Below are positions 1 through 8,743 of a stretch of DNA of 64,000 nucleotides, in pieces. Positions within the stretch are counted from its first letter, which is position 1; the number at the start of each line of letters is the position of its first letter. Origin of the DNA: Woeseia sp. (GTDB lineage: Bacteria; Pseudomonadota; Gammaproteobacteria; Steroidobacterales; UBA11654); contig BPCL01000001.1 in the NCBI GenBank assembly GCA_019653755.1, positions 1 through 64,000 of the forward strand, in the 5' to 3' direction. A model generated the notes under the pieces. That model was not told the DNA's origin. It was given only the letters and a program-made list of their open reading frames with translations, and did no database searches. Both the position numbers and the translations under genes were made by a program.

Positions 1-513
1 GTTGATGTTCGATTGGGTACATAGTCTTAAAAGATAAAGCGACCATTTGGAGAGGACCTATGATGTCCAAAGAATCGAGCAATTATTATTCAATACTAAT
101 TGGTCTGATCTAGATTACTTAATTATCGATTTGCCACCAGGCACAGGTGATGCTCAATTAACACTTTCTAAAAAAGCTAACTTGAGTGCTGCGATCTTAG
201 TTAGTACCCCTCAACAAGTTGCCTTCTCGATGTAAAGAAATCTCTAGAAGCTTTTCAGAAGCTTTCAACCCCAGTTTGGGCTTGATTGAGAATATGAGTT
301 ATTTTATTTGTGAGAAATGCGGAGAAAAGCATGAGATCTTCGGTAAAAATAAAGTCCAAGATTTCTTAAATGAAAACAGTATTTCATTGATTGGCGGGAT
401 ACCAATTCATCCCTCCATTGTTTTTGGGATTCTGATGAAATTTTATCCAATGATATTTTTGATGAAATAGCTAAAAAATAGATGCTCAAATAAAAAAAAT
501 TTTAAAACCTTAA
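1..513 (+). pseudogene. mrp: Mrp/ApbC-type Fe-S carrier ATPase, 5'-truncated and frameshifted
   Basis: C-terminal part of the P-loop ATPase that carries and delivers Fe-S clusters in the cytosol. The start lies outside the window. The conserved stretch 'LIIDLPPGTGDAQL' is at about 122-163, and the 'CEKC' pair that binds the shared cluster is at 309-320. The frame changes at least four times: near 77 (MSK-AIEQLL), near 228 (VA-DVKKSLEAF), near 278 (VWG-LIENMS) and near 427 (IV-DSDEILS). Each change is explained by one missing or extra base in a short run, and the family sequence continues in the new frame, ending near 513. Sequencing error is more likely than gene decay because flanking regions show the same pattern. 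Family assignment is secure. Confidence 0.85.
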
Positions 514-1551
514 AAAAAATTAATTTCATATTAATTTTGTTTTTTTGAGCAATAAAATATTCTCTCTTAGGTCTTCCATTTCATTAAAATTATAATTTTT
601 TTGGGCTGGCTTCATGTTTCTCTCTTGGGCAAAGAGGACCTTTGGGCAGATAATTTTGCGGATTATCTAGGAACCCCTGATCCAAATGAATTCTTAATAT
701 ATTTCCAATTTTTTTATCGATGATTTAATGCCGTTACTAATTTCGCTCCCCACCATTTTTCTGGCAACTGCTTTCCAGATCTCTGATGATTCTAACCATC
801 AAAGCCTTGATTTTCAGGCTGGAACAGATCAATCCTAGGGAATATAATTTTAAATTTCCAGCTAAGTCTTTCCTCCTTATTGAATACAGCAATATAGATG
901 GTTTTTCACCGTCCTTTAGTACCCAGATTTTTGATTGGGATTGTGCACATAACTCTGATTAAGTAAGTGAAAACTGCCCCGTTGGGGCAAGGGGTTTCTA
1001 GCCATAGACATATTTTCCCAAAAGGTAGAGGGATACCGTTACCCCTTAGATAGCACTTAAGAAAACCCCCCTGATGGGGTTCAAATAGTGCCAATGAATA
1101 TAATTCGATACCGCTGTGACCCGCCCCATTACATGGGGCCCGGGGATAATTCTAAATCTTTTGCAGCAGTAGCATGTCATGTTCTTTTTTTTTCATAGCT
1201 TCGAAAAGGTTTTCTAGGGCAAAGAAGTGCGCCCGCAAAGAAACTCGATTCAAAATCATGCCAGGCCATTAAAACATCATGCGAGTACTCAGATTTTTTT
1301 GGCTTCATGAATATCAAAAGTACTTGATCCTGATGATATTATTGATCTTAGCCATCTCCTTGGTGTAGGATTTTTTGACCAAGATGTGTTTTAAGATCAT
1401 ATTTTAGTCTTTGCGTGTCTTTTTTTTAAAGATTCATTTATATAACTTCAGATGGGGATTCATAAAAGATCTAAGAACATTTTATTTTCCCTTTGGGTGT
1501 TGAAGTAGTAATTATTTTGTTTAAACCACTTAATTTTTAGTCCATTGGTTT
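514..1551. other. Unresolved 1-kb region without an intact gene
   Basis: No intact open frame of normal length is visible on either strand. Open runs of 50-70 codons exist on both strands; one ends at 962 on the plus strand, and one on the minus strand covers about 770-960. None carries a motif I recognise with confidence. Indel density in the genes on both sides is high, so one or two real genes may be shredded here. Three short CCCC/GGGG hairpins lie at 975-1139. I see no RNA gene. Confidence 0.5.
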
Positions 1552-2057
1552 TTATAGTTTCTTTATGTCGCTAATTTTTAGTGGCAATAGGTTCCCACCA
1601 ACTTCATCTGCAACCTTCTCTATTCAGGAAAACGATTTTAATTAGCTTCTTGGTAGACCTAATTAATAGTTGGCAAATTGTTCCTGAAATCCGCTTTGAT
1701 CAAGAAGCTCAGGGGTAGCCCCTTCAAGTAAATCTTTGCTATAGAGGAACCCAGGTTCCAATGGAAGGTTCTTGTTAGTTTTTGCCCACCCTTTATCCCC
1801 AGGTAACCAATATCTAGGTTCTCATCCATAAACCAAGATGAATCTTTTTGAAAAACTATAGCTATTTGCTTCAATACTTCTTCAGAAGGAAGCCTTTTTC
1901 CATTCTCGATCATGCTTAAATAAGATACAGAAGGAGCATTCTTAGGGCTATGCTGGCTGCACCTCTCAGATAAGTCTTCTAATGTGAGTTTATTAAGTTT
2001 GCGAATGTTTTTTAATTTTGTCCCTAGAAGATGGCTTTTTCTGTATAGATTACTCAT
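1552..2057 (-). pseudogene. XRE-family regulator of ScfR/RamB type, frameshifted
   Basis: DNA-binding regulator with an N-terminal helix-turn-helix (about residues 10-65, including 'LSMIENGKRLPSEEVL') followed by a C-terminal tail typical of short-chain acyl-CoA regulators. The tail is readable only across frames: 'LPLEPGFLYSKDLLEG' and 'ATPELLDQADF' at about 1765-1680, 'QEAN-NRFPE' near 1640, and 'VADEVGGNLLPLKISD' down to a stop at 1552-1554. At least three single-base shifts are needed. The family is known to control glyoxylate-shunt and propionate genes (RamB controls isocitrate lyase in corynebacteria). It is divergent from aceB, so it is probably the local regulator of aceBA. The breaks look like read errors. 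Confidence 0.75.
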
Positions 2058-2095
2058 TGTGAAATTTACATTGTGAAATTTTTATTGTGAAATTT
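2056..2095. promoter_or_regulatory. Three tandem ATTGTGAAATTT repeats, candidate operator
   Basis: The 12-mer ATTGTGAAATTT occurs at 2056-2067, 2070-2081 and 2084-2095, exactly 14 bp apart. The first copy overlaps the start codon of the minus-strand ScfR-type regulator, and the last ends about 50 bp before aceB. The spacing and the position between a regulator and its likely target suggest binding sites for that regulator controlling aceBA and itself. The RamB-type half-site is also an A/T-rich TTTGCAAA-like element, so the fit is plausible but unproven. Confidence 0.5.
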
Positions 2096-2146
2096 TAATA
2101 AAAAATAATCTAAAATTCACTAACTTTTAATATTAAGCTTAGTTAA

Positions 2147-3724
2147 ATGACTAACAATATAAAAATTATTCCTACTTTAAGCAGTGAAGAGCAACAAATA
2201 TTGAATCCAAAAACTTTGGCATTAATCGAATTATTGCATACTAAGTTCAACCCAAGACGATTAGAGCTATTAGCAAAGAGGAAGCATAGACAAGATGAAA
2301 TTGACGATGGTAAGAAACCAGATTTTCTTGAGGATACTAAGTCAATAAGAGATGGCGATTGGGAGGTAGCACCATTACCATCCGATCTCCAAGATCGACG
2401 AGTTGAAATAACAGGGCCAGTAGATAGAAAAATGGTTATCAATGCTCTAAACGCCCCTGTAAAAACATTCATGGCTGATTTCGAGGACTCCTGCTCACCG
2501 ACATGGAGCAATATCGTTCAAGGACAAATTAATTTGAGAGATGCTATCAATGGAACAATCGAATTTATAAGAGATAGCGACCAAAAGCGCTACTCCCTTA
2601 ATGAAAATACAGCGACACTGATTGTTAGACCGAGAGGTTGGCATTTAAATGAAAAGCATATCCTAATAAACGGTGAGGAGGTTTCAGGTAGCTTATTTGA
2701 TTTTGCTCTTTATCTTTCAAATAATTATCAATCACTTAACAGCAAAGGCAGCGGACCCTATTTTTATTTACCAAAACTTGAGAGTCATCTCGAAGCGAGG
2801 TTATGGAACGATGTTTTTGTTGAAGCTCAAGATTTTTTGAAAATTGAACAAGGCACTATCAAGGCAACTGTCCTTATTGAGACTATTTTGGCTGCTTTTG
2901 AAATGAATGAAATACTCTATGAACTAAAAGATCATTCTGCAGGACTTAATTGCGGTCGCTGGGATTATATTTTTAGCTTCATTAAAAGATTTAGAAATGA
3001 TCCTAGTTGTATTTTGCCGAATAGAGATGAAGTTACTATGACGAGACATTTCCTTAATTCGTATGTCGATGAACTAATCAAGACTTGCCACAAAAGGAAT
3101 GTTCATGCAATGGGTGGAATGGCAGCACAAATTCCGATAAAGAATGATGCAGAAAAAAATAAATTAGCCATGGATAAGGTTCAATCTGATAAGCTTCGCG
3201 AAGCAAAAGCTGGACATGATGGAACTTGGATTGCACACCCAGGTTTGTCAACAATCGCAATGGATGCATTTGACTCAGTCATGGCCAATAATCCAAACCA
3301 AATAAGCAATAAGAGGAATGATGTCAATACGACTGCTGGTGATTTATTAAAGATTCCAACTGGTTCAATTACTCAACAAGGTATAAGAGAAAATATTAGA
3401 GTTGGCGTCCAATATATAGAAGCCTGGTTATCAGGGAACGGTTGTGTGCCTTTATACAATCTCATGGAAGATGCCGCAACAGCAGAAATCTCACGCTCTC
3501 AAATATGGCAATGGATTCATCATAAAGTTAGGATCTCAGAATCAGAACAAGTAATAAGTGAAGAATATTTTGTTCAAAGTCTTGAAGAGGAAATGGACCT
3601 GATCATAGCAGAGAGAGATTTTGATAGTGAGCATCTTCAGACCGCAATCGATTTATTTAAAGACATGTCAATTAGCTCAGAATTCGATGAGTTTTTGACT
3701 TTACCTGCATATCAACACCTTTAG
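2147..3724 (+). CDS. aceB: Malate synthase A
   Basis: Condenses glyoxylate and acetyl-CoA to malate in the glyoxylate shunt, in the cytosol. At 525 residues it has the length of the A isoform. The active-site arginine motif 'RPRGWH' is at residues 161-166, the acetyl-CoA and Mg-site segment 'GLNCGRWDYIFS' at 266-277, 'DGTWIAHPGL' at 358-367, and the C-terminal 'NLMEDAATAEISR' with the catalytic acidic residue at 438-450. It begins 51 bp after a three-repeat candidate operator and is followed 9 bp later by aceA, so the two form an operon. No strong ribosome site precedes the chosen ATG, but no better in-frame start is evident. Assignment is secure. Confidence 0.96.
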   Translation: MTNNIKIIPTLSSEEQQILNPKTLALIELLHTKFNPRRLELLAKRKHRQDEIDDGKKPDFLEDTKSIRDGDWEVAPLPSDLQDRRVEITGPVDRKMVINALNAPVKTFMADFEDSCSPTWSNIVQGQINLRDAINGTIEFIRDSDQKRYSLNENTATLIVRPRGWHLNEKHILINGEEVSGSLFDFALYLSNNYQSLNSKGSGPYFYLPKLESHLEARLWNDVFVEAQDFLKIEQGTIKATVLIETILAAFEMNEILYELKDHSAGLNCGRWDYIFSFIKRFRNDPSCILPNRDEVTMTRHFLNSYVDELIKTCHKRNVHAMGGMAAQIPIKNDAEKNKLAMDKVQSDKLREAKAGHDGTWIAHPGLSTIAMDAFDSVMANNPNQISNKRNDVNTTAGDLLKIPTGSITQQGIRENIRVGVQYIEAWLSGNGCVPLYNLMEDAATAEISRSQIWQWIHHKVRISESEQVISEEYFVQSLEEEMDLIIAERDFDSEHLQTAIDLFKDMSISSEFDEFLTLPAYQHL

Positions 3725-3733
3725 GAGAAAAGC

Positions 3734-4946
3734 ATGGGTGATAAAAGAAACTATTCAGCTGATCAAGTTAAGGCCCTTCAAGGTTCAATCAAGATTGAAC
3801 ACACATTGGCTAAAATCGGGGCGCAACAGTTACGTAAGTTACTTGAGGATGAAGATTACGTGAACACTTTCGGTGCCTATAATGGGCAACAAGCTGTTCA
3901 GCATGTAAAGGCTGGTCTCAAAGCTATTTATGTATCAGGTTGGCAAGTTGCGGCTGCAGCAAATTCTAATAACGAGGTCTATCCTGATCAAAGTCTCTAT
4001 TCTGTGGATTCTGTACCCAATGCTGTTAAAAACATTAATAATGCATTTAGACGCCAAGACCAAATTCAGGTACAAGAAGGAAGAGAAGGATTTTATTATG
4101 CTCCAATTGTTGCTGATGCTGAAGCTGGTTTCGGTGGTGCATTGAATGCGTATGAGTTGGCTAGGAATCTGATAGAAGCAGGCGCAGCAGCTGTCCATTA
4201 TGAGGATCAATTGTCGTCAGAGAAGAAGTGCGGACATCTTGGTGGAAAGGTTTTGATACCCACAAGTCAGGCAATTAGAAATCTAAATGCAGCAAGACTG
4301 GCTTCTGATGTCGCTGAAACAGAGACTTTAATCATAGCCAGAACCGATGCAGAAGCTGCAAGACTTCTTATGACTGATGTGGATGAGATAGACCGAAAAT
4401 TTATGACTGGAGAAAGGACCTCTGAGGGTTTTTATCGAATTTCAGGAGGGCTTGAAATGGGTTGCGAGCGAGGACAGGCATTTGCTGAATATGCTGACCT
4501 GGTTTGGTGCGAGACGTCAAAACCTTGCTTGAAAGATGCAAAACAATTTGCCGATGCAGTTCGTGGGGCTCATCCTGGACAAATGCTGGCATACAATTGC
4601 TCTCCAAGCTTTAATTGGAAACAACATATTCCATCGGACACAGAAATAGCTGAGTTTCAAAAAGAATTAGGCAAATTAGGTTTTAAATTCCAATTCATAA
4701 CACTTGCTGGTTTTCATACGACCAACTTTGCTGTTTTTGATTTTGCTAAAGAAATATAAAGAGAAAGGTATGTTGGCATTTAGCAACTTGCAGCAAAAAG
4801 AGTTGGACTATCAAAAACATGGATTCACAACAGTGAAGCATCAAGCAGAGGTGGGAGTGGGTTACTTTGATGCAATTAGTCAATCTGTTGGTGCAGATAG
4901 TGTGGCTGCGTTGGCAGATTCAACAGAAAAAGAACAATTTGGTTAA
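3734..4946 (+). CDS. aceA: Isocitrate lyase, one frameshift near the 3' end
   Basis: Splits isocitrate into succinate and glyoxylate, the first step of the glyoxylate shunt. An AGGAG sits just upstream of the ATG. The signature 'KKCGH' containing the catalytic cysteine is at residues 164-168, and 'YNCSPSFNW' lies further on. The first frame stops at 4759, but the family C-terminus continues in another frame from about 4748 ('[10 protein letters not shown]' ... '[11 protein letters not shown]' ... 'STEKEQFG') to a stop at 4946. One indel in the A-rich sequence near 4745-4760 restores a protein of about 404 residues, close to the usual 430. It is the second gene of the aceBA operon and is followed immediately by a terminator. 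Confidence 0.93.
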
Positions 4947-4947
4947 A

Positions 4948-4973
4948 AAAAGAGCCCTCAAAAGGGCTCTTTT
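4948..4973 (+). terminator. Rho-independent terminator after aceA
   Basis: An 11-bp perfect stem (AAAAGAGCCCT against AGGGCTCTTTT) with a CAAA loop, ending in a T run. It closes the aceBA operon. The A run on the opposite side lets it also serve the convergent small gene ending at 4993. Confidence 0.9.
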
Positions 4974-4992
4974 AATTTATTTATATGGATAA

Positions 4993-5199
4993 CTAGTCAG
5001 CAAGTGAAGCCAGTATAGCTAATACTAATGCACCAACTGCTCCTGCTTCCCCTAAGGCGCCTACAGTAGAAATAAAGCTGTCATAGATATATCCCACAAA
5101 AGGAACATCACCGAAAACAACTCCTGCAACAACACCTAGTCCGATTAGACCAATAGCAATACCGGTAAAATCAGAGATGTAGCGTTTTAACATATTCAT
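4993..5199 (-). CDS. Small glycine-rich membrane protein
   Basis: A 68-residue protein with a short charged N-terminus (MNMLKRY) and two hydrophobic stretches (about residues 12-33 and 42-66), rich in Gly, Ala and Val. The pattern is that of a two-helix inner-membrane peptide. An AGGGGA ribosome site lies a few bases before the ATG at 5199, supporting a real gene; the second Met two codons later could also serve. I do not recognise the family. It stands alone between the aceA terminator and a hydrolase gene. The hairpin composition resembles holins or other small pore peptides, but nothing specific supports that function. Confidence 0.65.
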   Translation of the reverse strand: MNMLKRYISDFTGIAIGLIGLGVVAGVVFGDVPFVGYIYDSFISTVGALGEAGAVGALVLAILASLAD

Positions 5200-5293
5200 A
5201 TTATTCCCCTAAAAATAAGTAATTTATAAATGTGCTCATTTCCAAGCCATTCAATCTAATCAAACATTTGGCTCTGTGTCAAAAAAGTTCAGA

Positions 5294-6127
5294 TTAATTT
5301 TTAACTGGAATTGAATCTTTCCATTCTTCAATTAATTCACGATTATCTATTTGCCAAGGATGAAAATCTTTTCTAAAAAAAGCCAGCCAGGGTAAAAAAG
5401 CTGTTCTTAAAATACCTGGCTTGATAAAAATAAAATTTATTGCATCAATCCAGGTTCTTAATTTCCACTGTTGCTTGTCGTGTTTTAACATTATAAATAT
5501 TCCTCTGAATGTATCTTTAAGAATAAAATAAGTGGCTAAAAGTAGAGCTCTTCTTCGCATTTTTAGAGAACCACCAACAGTCTTGTAAACATCAAAAGCA
5601 ACGGCTTTGTGTTCTGTTTCTTCTAACGCATGCCAGTACCAGAGTTTAGCAACTTCTTTACCGGATCCCTCAAAATGCTCCTTATCTCTCAGTAGATTAT
5701 CTGCAAGAATAGCCGTTAAGTGTTCAGCTGCTACAGTGGAAGCAAGTCTTTGTATGGGCTTTAATAGACTATATCTGTCACGATGTCTGATAACTTGAGG
5801 CTTTGATAATTGCTCCAGATTGTAACCTCTGAGACGGCAGAGCATTTCATTGTATTGTTGATGATGTTTTCGATGGGCAGCCTCTTGACCGTAGAAGGAG
5901 TATATTTCATCAAGCAATTTTGGGTCTTTTATATCTTTTTCAAAATGTTTAACCGCTTCTATAAAAGCTCTTTCACCAAGTGGAAAGAGTAAGGAGAACG
6001 AGTTCTCGAATGCAGTTTTAAATGCACTTCCATCAAACCAATCGTGAGCTAGATCTTTCTCTAGATCAAAATTTGGTTTTCTAACATTAATCGTATGTTT
6101 CGCTGGACTTCCGCTTTGTTTATTCAT
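5294..6127 (-). CDS. Ferritin-like metal-dependent hydrolase (PF10118 type)
   Basis: A predicted metal-binding helical protein of 277 residues. Histidine/glutamate motifs fit a di-metal ferritin-like site: 'QEAAHRKHH' at residues 81-89, 'AEHLTA' at 134-139 and 'WHALEETEHK' at 165-174. Proteins of this family are called metal-dependent hydrolases, but their substrate is not established. A basic, hydrophobic segment around residues 190-215 ('RRRALLLATYFILKD') could touch the membrane. The gene has its own upstream region and is divergent from the PDZ-protein gene. Family assignment is good; reaction unknown. Confidence 0.85.
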   Translation of the reverse strand: MNKQSGSPAKHTINVRKPNFDLEKDLAHDWFDGSAFKTAFENSFSLLFPLGERAFIEAVKHFEKDIKDPKLLDEIYSFYGQEAAHRKHHQQYNEMLCRLRGYNLEQLSKPQVIRHRDRYSLLKPIQRLASTVAAEHLTAILADNLLRDKEHFEGSGKEVAKLWYWHALEETEHKAVAFDVYKTVGGSLKMRRRALLLATYFILKDTFRGIFIMLKHDKQQWKLRTWIDAINFIFIKPGILRTAFLPWLAFFRKDFHPWQIDNRELIEEWKDSIPVKN

Positions 6128-6197
6128 TCTTTGAATATATCACAAAGTACCCATTCAAATTATGAATAAAAAATGTTCTATTAATTGCTACAATAAT

Positions 6198-6225
6198 CTC
6201 AAAGGGACTCTTTGAGTCTTTTTTT
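6198..6225 (+). promoter_or_regulatory. Hairpin with T-tract in the leader of the PDZ gene
   Basis: CTCAAAG (6198-6204) pairs with CTTTGAG (6210-6216) around a GGACT loop and is followed by TCTTTTTTTC. This has the form of a rho-independent terminator, yet it lies about 25 bp before the next start codon and no gene on the plus strand precedes it. It could be an attenuator, a 5' stabilising stem, or the end of a small RNA. Confidence 0.55.
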
Positions 6226-6247
6226 CTTAGTTAATTCGGAGATTTTT

Positions 6248-6997
6248 ATGAAACATATTTTTACAACAATTATTTGTGCTGTTCTCTTTTTGGTTCCTTC
6301 CGATGGCTTTTCTGGAGGCCACGAAAAAGATGAGCATGACCATGATCACTATCATGGAATTGAAGCTACGGCTAACGACTGGATTACAGCGTTTTATACT
6401 GGTAAGTCTGAGTCAATAGAGACGGTAGAAAATAATATGGCAGATGATGGACAATCTGTGCAAGGTCGTTATGTGGGTTTTGGATTCACATGGGATCCTA
6501 GAGAAAATGAAATGAGAGTTGGTCGGGTTACACCAAATAGCCCAGCAGATGGAGCCTTAGAGGTGGGCGATTTATTTCTTGAAGTTAATGGGGTTAAGGC
6601 AATTCCAGAGAATTTTGAAAGCCTCGGATTTAGAGGTAAACCAGGAGCAGAAATCGCAGCTGTCATTGAAAGAAAAGGGATGAAAAAAAATATCACCTTT
6701 AAGAGAGGTATAGTGAATGGGAGACTTAGTAAATCTCAAGTCCTAGAGAATATGAACTCTGCTGAAGCTGATGAGTGGCCGGCTAAAGAATTTAGGATTA
6801 TTGACGTCTTATCTAAGGGTAATATTGTTTATGTCTTATCCAATGCGACTCAAACCGATTATAACGTTGATCTAGACTACAATGTATACACTGTTAACCG
6901 CTTCATGTTCAATGACGATGGAGAAGTAATAGAGATTGCTAATTTGAGTGAGGATAGATTTGTTTTAGAGCAAACAGGCTTTAATATCACAAGATAG
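6248..6997 (+). CDS. Exported PDZ-domain protein with His/Asp-rich N-terminus
   Basis: A 249-residue periplasmic or outer-membrane-associated protein. I chose ATG 6248 because GGAG lies 7 bases upstream and it starts a clean signal peptide (MKHIFTTIICAVLFLV, cleaved near residue 22); an in-frame start at 6212 would add residues without a signal. After cleavage comes a His/Asp-rich segment 'HEKDEHDHDHYHG' that may bind metal. A PDZ domain follows (about residues 65-145), with the carboxylate-loop-like 'YVGFGF' and 'GRVTPNSPADGALEVGD'. No protease catalytic triad is visible, so it is not a DegP-type enzyme. The last 90 residues are unrecognised. A hairpin precedes it and a terminator follows. 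Confidence 0.8.
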   Translation: MKHIFTTIICAVLFLVPSDGFSGGHEKDEHDHDHYHGIEATANDWITAFYTGKSESIETVENNMADDGQSVQGRYVGFGFTWDPRENEMRVGRVTPNSPADGALEVGDLFLEVNGVKAIPENFESLGFRGKPGAEIAAVIERKGMKKNITFKRGIVNGRLSKSQVLENMNSAEADEWPAKEFRIIDVLSKGNIVYVLSNATQTDYNVDLDYNVYTVNRFMFNDDGEVIEIANLSEDRFVLEQTGFNITR

Positions 6998-7009
6998 AGT
7001 AATCATTTC

Positions 7010-7045
7010 CATGCAGATGTAATTTGCATCTGCATGAAGCTTTTC
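7010..7045 (+). terminator. Terminator after the PDZ gene
   Basis: A perfect 10-bp inverted repeat (CATGCAGATG, 7-base loop, CATCTGCATG) at 7010-7036, followed by AAGCTTTTC. It lies 13 bp after the PDZ gene stop. Confidence 0.75.
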
Positions 7046-7099
7046 TAGAAACATGCTTAAAAAGTCATTATATTGATATAAATATGATGGTTTCGTGGA

Positions 7100-8262
7100 G
7101 TGCTCAAAAATATTATGAATGGGTTTTTGCCTATTAATCCACCCGTGAGAGAATACCATTCTCCAGATACTGCTTCATTGAATAGAATTCAGCAATTAGC
7201 CAATAACCTACCAAAAATGCTCCTCACTGATCGTGTTGAAAGAACTATTAATGCACTCTCTGAAGATGATCTTGATGTGAGTGACCTATTGGATAGTAAT
7301 TCTGAAGAAGAAATTAATTTAGCTATGTCTCAGTTGAGCTTCTTAGCCCATGCTTATATTCTTGGAGGATCTAGAACCAAAAAGTCTTTTGCCTAAAGTA
7401 ATCTCAAAACCTTGGGTTAGTCTTTCTGAGAAATTAGCAAGACCTCCAGTACTGAGTTACGCGAGCTATTGTCTACATAATTGGTATCTGATTGATGATA
7501 GTGATGCGATTGATCTTGATAATGTTGCTTTAATCAATAATTTCCTTGGTGGGATAGATGAGGATTGGTTTGTCACCATACATGTCTGTATAGAGAATGC
7601 TGCTTCTGAAGCTATCAAGGCCTGTGAAGAGATAGCTAATTGTAATAAAGATTCAGAAGAGTCTTCTGTCAATGAACTTCTAGACAACAATTTCAATTTC
7701 TATAGCTGCAGTTAATAAGATCTTCAAAAGAATGCCAGAACGATGCGACCCCTATGTTTATTATCATCGTGTGAGACCTTTTATCTTTGGTTCCAAGGAT
7801 AATCCTGATTTAAAAAATGGGGTTATTTATGAGGGACAGTATGATAATAAGTCACAATTCTTTAGGGGTGAAACAGGAGCACAAAGTAGTATCATGCCCA
7901 CTCTCGATGGCGCATTAGGGGTAGAGCATAGCGAGGACAGCTTAAGGCATTATCTCAATGAAATGAGAGAGTATATGCCGGTAGATCATCGAAAATTCAT
8001 TGAAGAGGTAGAAAGTAAATCTACGGTAAAAGATATCATTAAGGATTCAATCACACTGACCGATGCTTACAATCAATGTTTGGAGGAAATCAGAGCATTC
8101 AGGGAGCTGCATTTACACTATGCAAGAACTTATATTCATAATCAGTCGAAGCAAAAAAATCCATTCGGAGCCGGAGGTTCAACAATCCGTGGTACTGGCG
8201 GAACCCCCTTTATGAAATACCTGAAAAAACACAGAGACGAAACTGAGCAACAAAAACACTAA
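7100..8262 (+). CDS. Indoleamine 2,3-dioxygenase family protein, two frameshifts
   Basis: A heme dioxygenase that opens the indole ring of tryptophan or related indoles, giving N-formylkynurenine. The N-terminus 'FLPINPPVREY' matches the family opening. The middle holds 'MPERCDPYVYYHRVRPF' and the active-site segment 'FFRGETGAQSS', with Phe and Arg at the expected places. The C-terminus holds 'RELHLHYARTYI', containing the proximal heme His, and 'RGTGGTPFMKYL'. Frame changes near 7380 (AAAAAGTCTTTT) and near 7697 (AATTTCAATTTC) are single-base and probably errors; rejoined, the protein is about 387 residues, the normal length. Translation may start at GTG 7100 or ATG 7115. No kynureninase or kynurenine formamidase gene is nearby. 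Confidence 0.88.
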
Positions 8263-8267
8263 GTAAC

Positions 8268-8702
8268 TTACACTTTAGAGCAAAGAAAAACGGGTATTTT
8301 CCTATCTGTTTGTTTACGATAATCTTCATAATAAGGGCAAGCTTCAATAATAATTGGCCACATTCTTTCTTTTTCCTGATCGGAGAGTTCCTTCGCATGT
8401 GCCTCGAAAGTTTTAGATTTTATAGTCATTTTTATTCTAGGTTCATTAACTAAGTTGAAGTACCAAGCTGGATGCACTGGCGATCCTCCACTGGAGGCAA
8501 TTAATAAATAGTGCTCTTGATAAGGTATTGTTAGCAACGGTATTTCTCTAATTTTTCCTGACTTGCTTCCTTTTGTGACTATCATGCATATGGGGTTGCC
8601 AAACATCGTACCAAGAAATTTTCCACCTAATTTTTTATACAGCTGAGTATGGAGTAGGGTCAAAAATTTCATAATGACTTTCACAAATCGATATGTATTC
8701 AT
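8268..8702 (-). CDS. Deazaflavin-dependent nitroreductase/quinone reductase family protein (Ddn-like)
   Basis: A 144-residue split-beta-barrel protein of the F420-dependent Ddn-like group (DUF385). Visible family features are 'MIVTKGSKSGKIREIPLL' at about residues 41-58, the 'YLLIASSGGSPVHPAWYFNL' region at about 66-85, and 'EPRIKMTIKSKTFEA' further on. Members use reduced deazaflavin or flavin to reduce quinones or nitro compounds. No F420 biosynthesis gene is in the window, so the true cofactor is open. The gene converges on the dioxygenase gene with a 5-bp gap. Family call is good; cofactor and substrate are inference. Confidence 0.85.
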   Translation of the reverse strand: MNTYRFVKVIMKFLTLLHTQLYKKLGGKFLGTMFGNPICMIVTKGSKSGKIREIPLLTIPYQEHYLLIASSGGSPVHPAWYFNLVNEPRIKMTIKSKTFEAHAKELSDQEKERMWPIIIEACPYYEDYRKQTDRKIPVFLCSKV

Positions 8703-8743
8703 ATTAGAGTGCAGGGAATGTTCAAGCGTAAATAATGCTTCGC

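Noticed and set aside
650-960. Faint resemblance of a minus-strand reading to the C-terminal part of TPM-domain proteins
   Set aside because: It depends on several assumed frame repairs and a weak hydrophobic pattern only; not enough to call a gene.
906-1094. Minus-strand open frame of 62 codons
   Set aside because: Lies in the unresolved region, crosses two CCCC/GGGG hairpins, and has no family resemblance I can support.
2056-2095. CRISPR-like array
   Set aside because: Only three 12-mers with 2-bp spacers; this is an operator-type repeat, not a CRISPR.
3734-4946. Programmed frameshifting or stop readthrough in aceA and other split genes
   Set aside because: Breaks occur in many unrelated genes, at different sites and in both directions, without a shared slippery sequence or downstream structure. 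Read errors explain them better.
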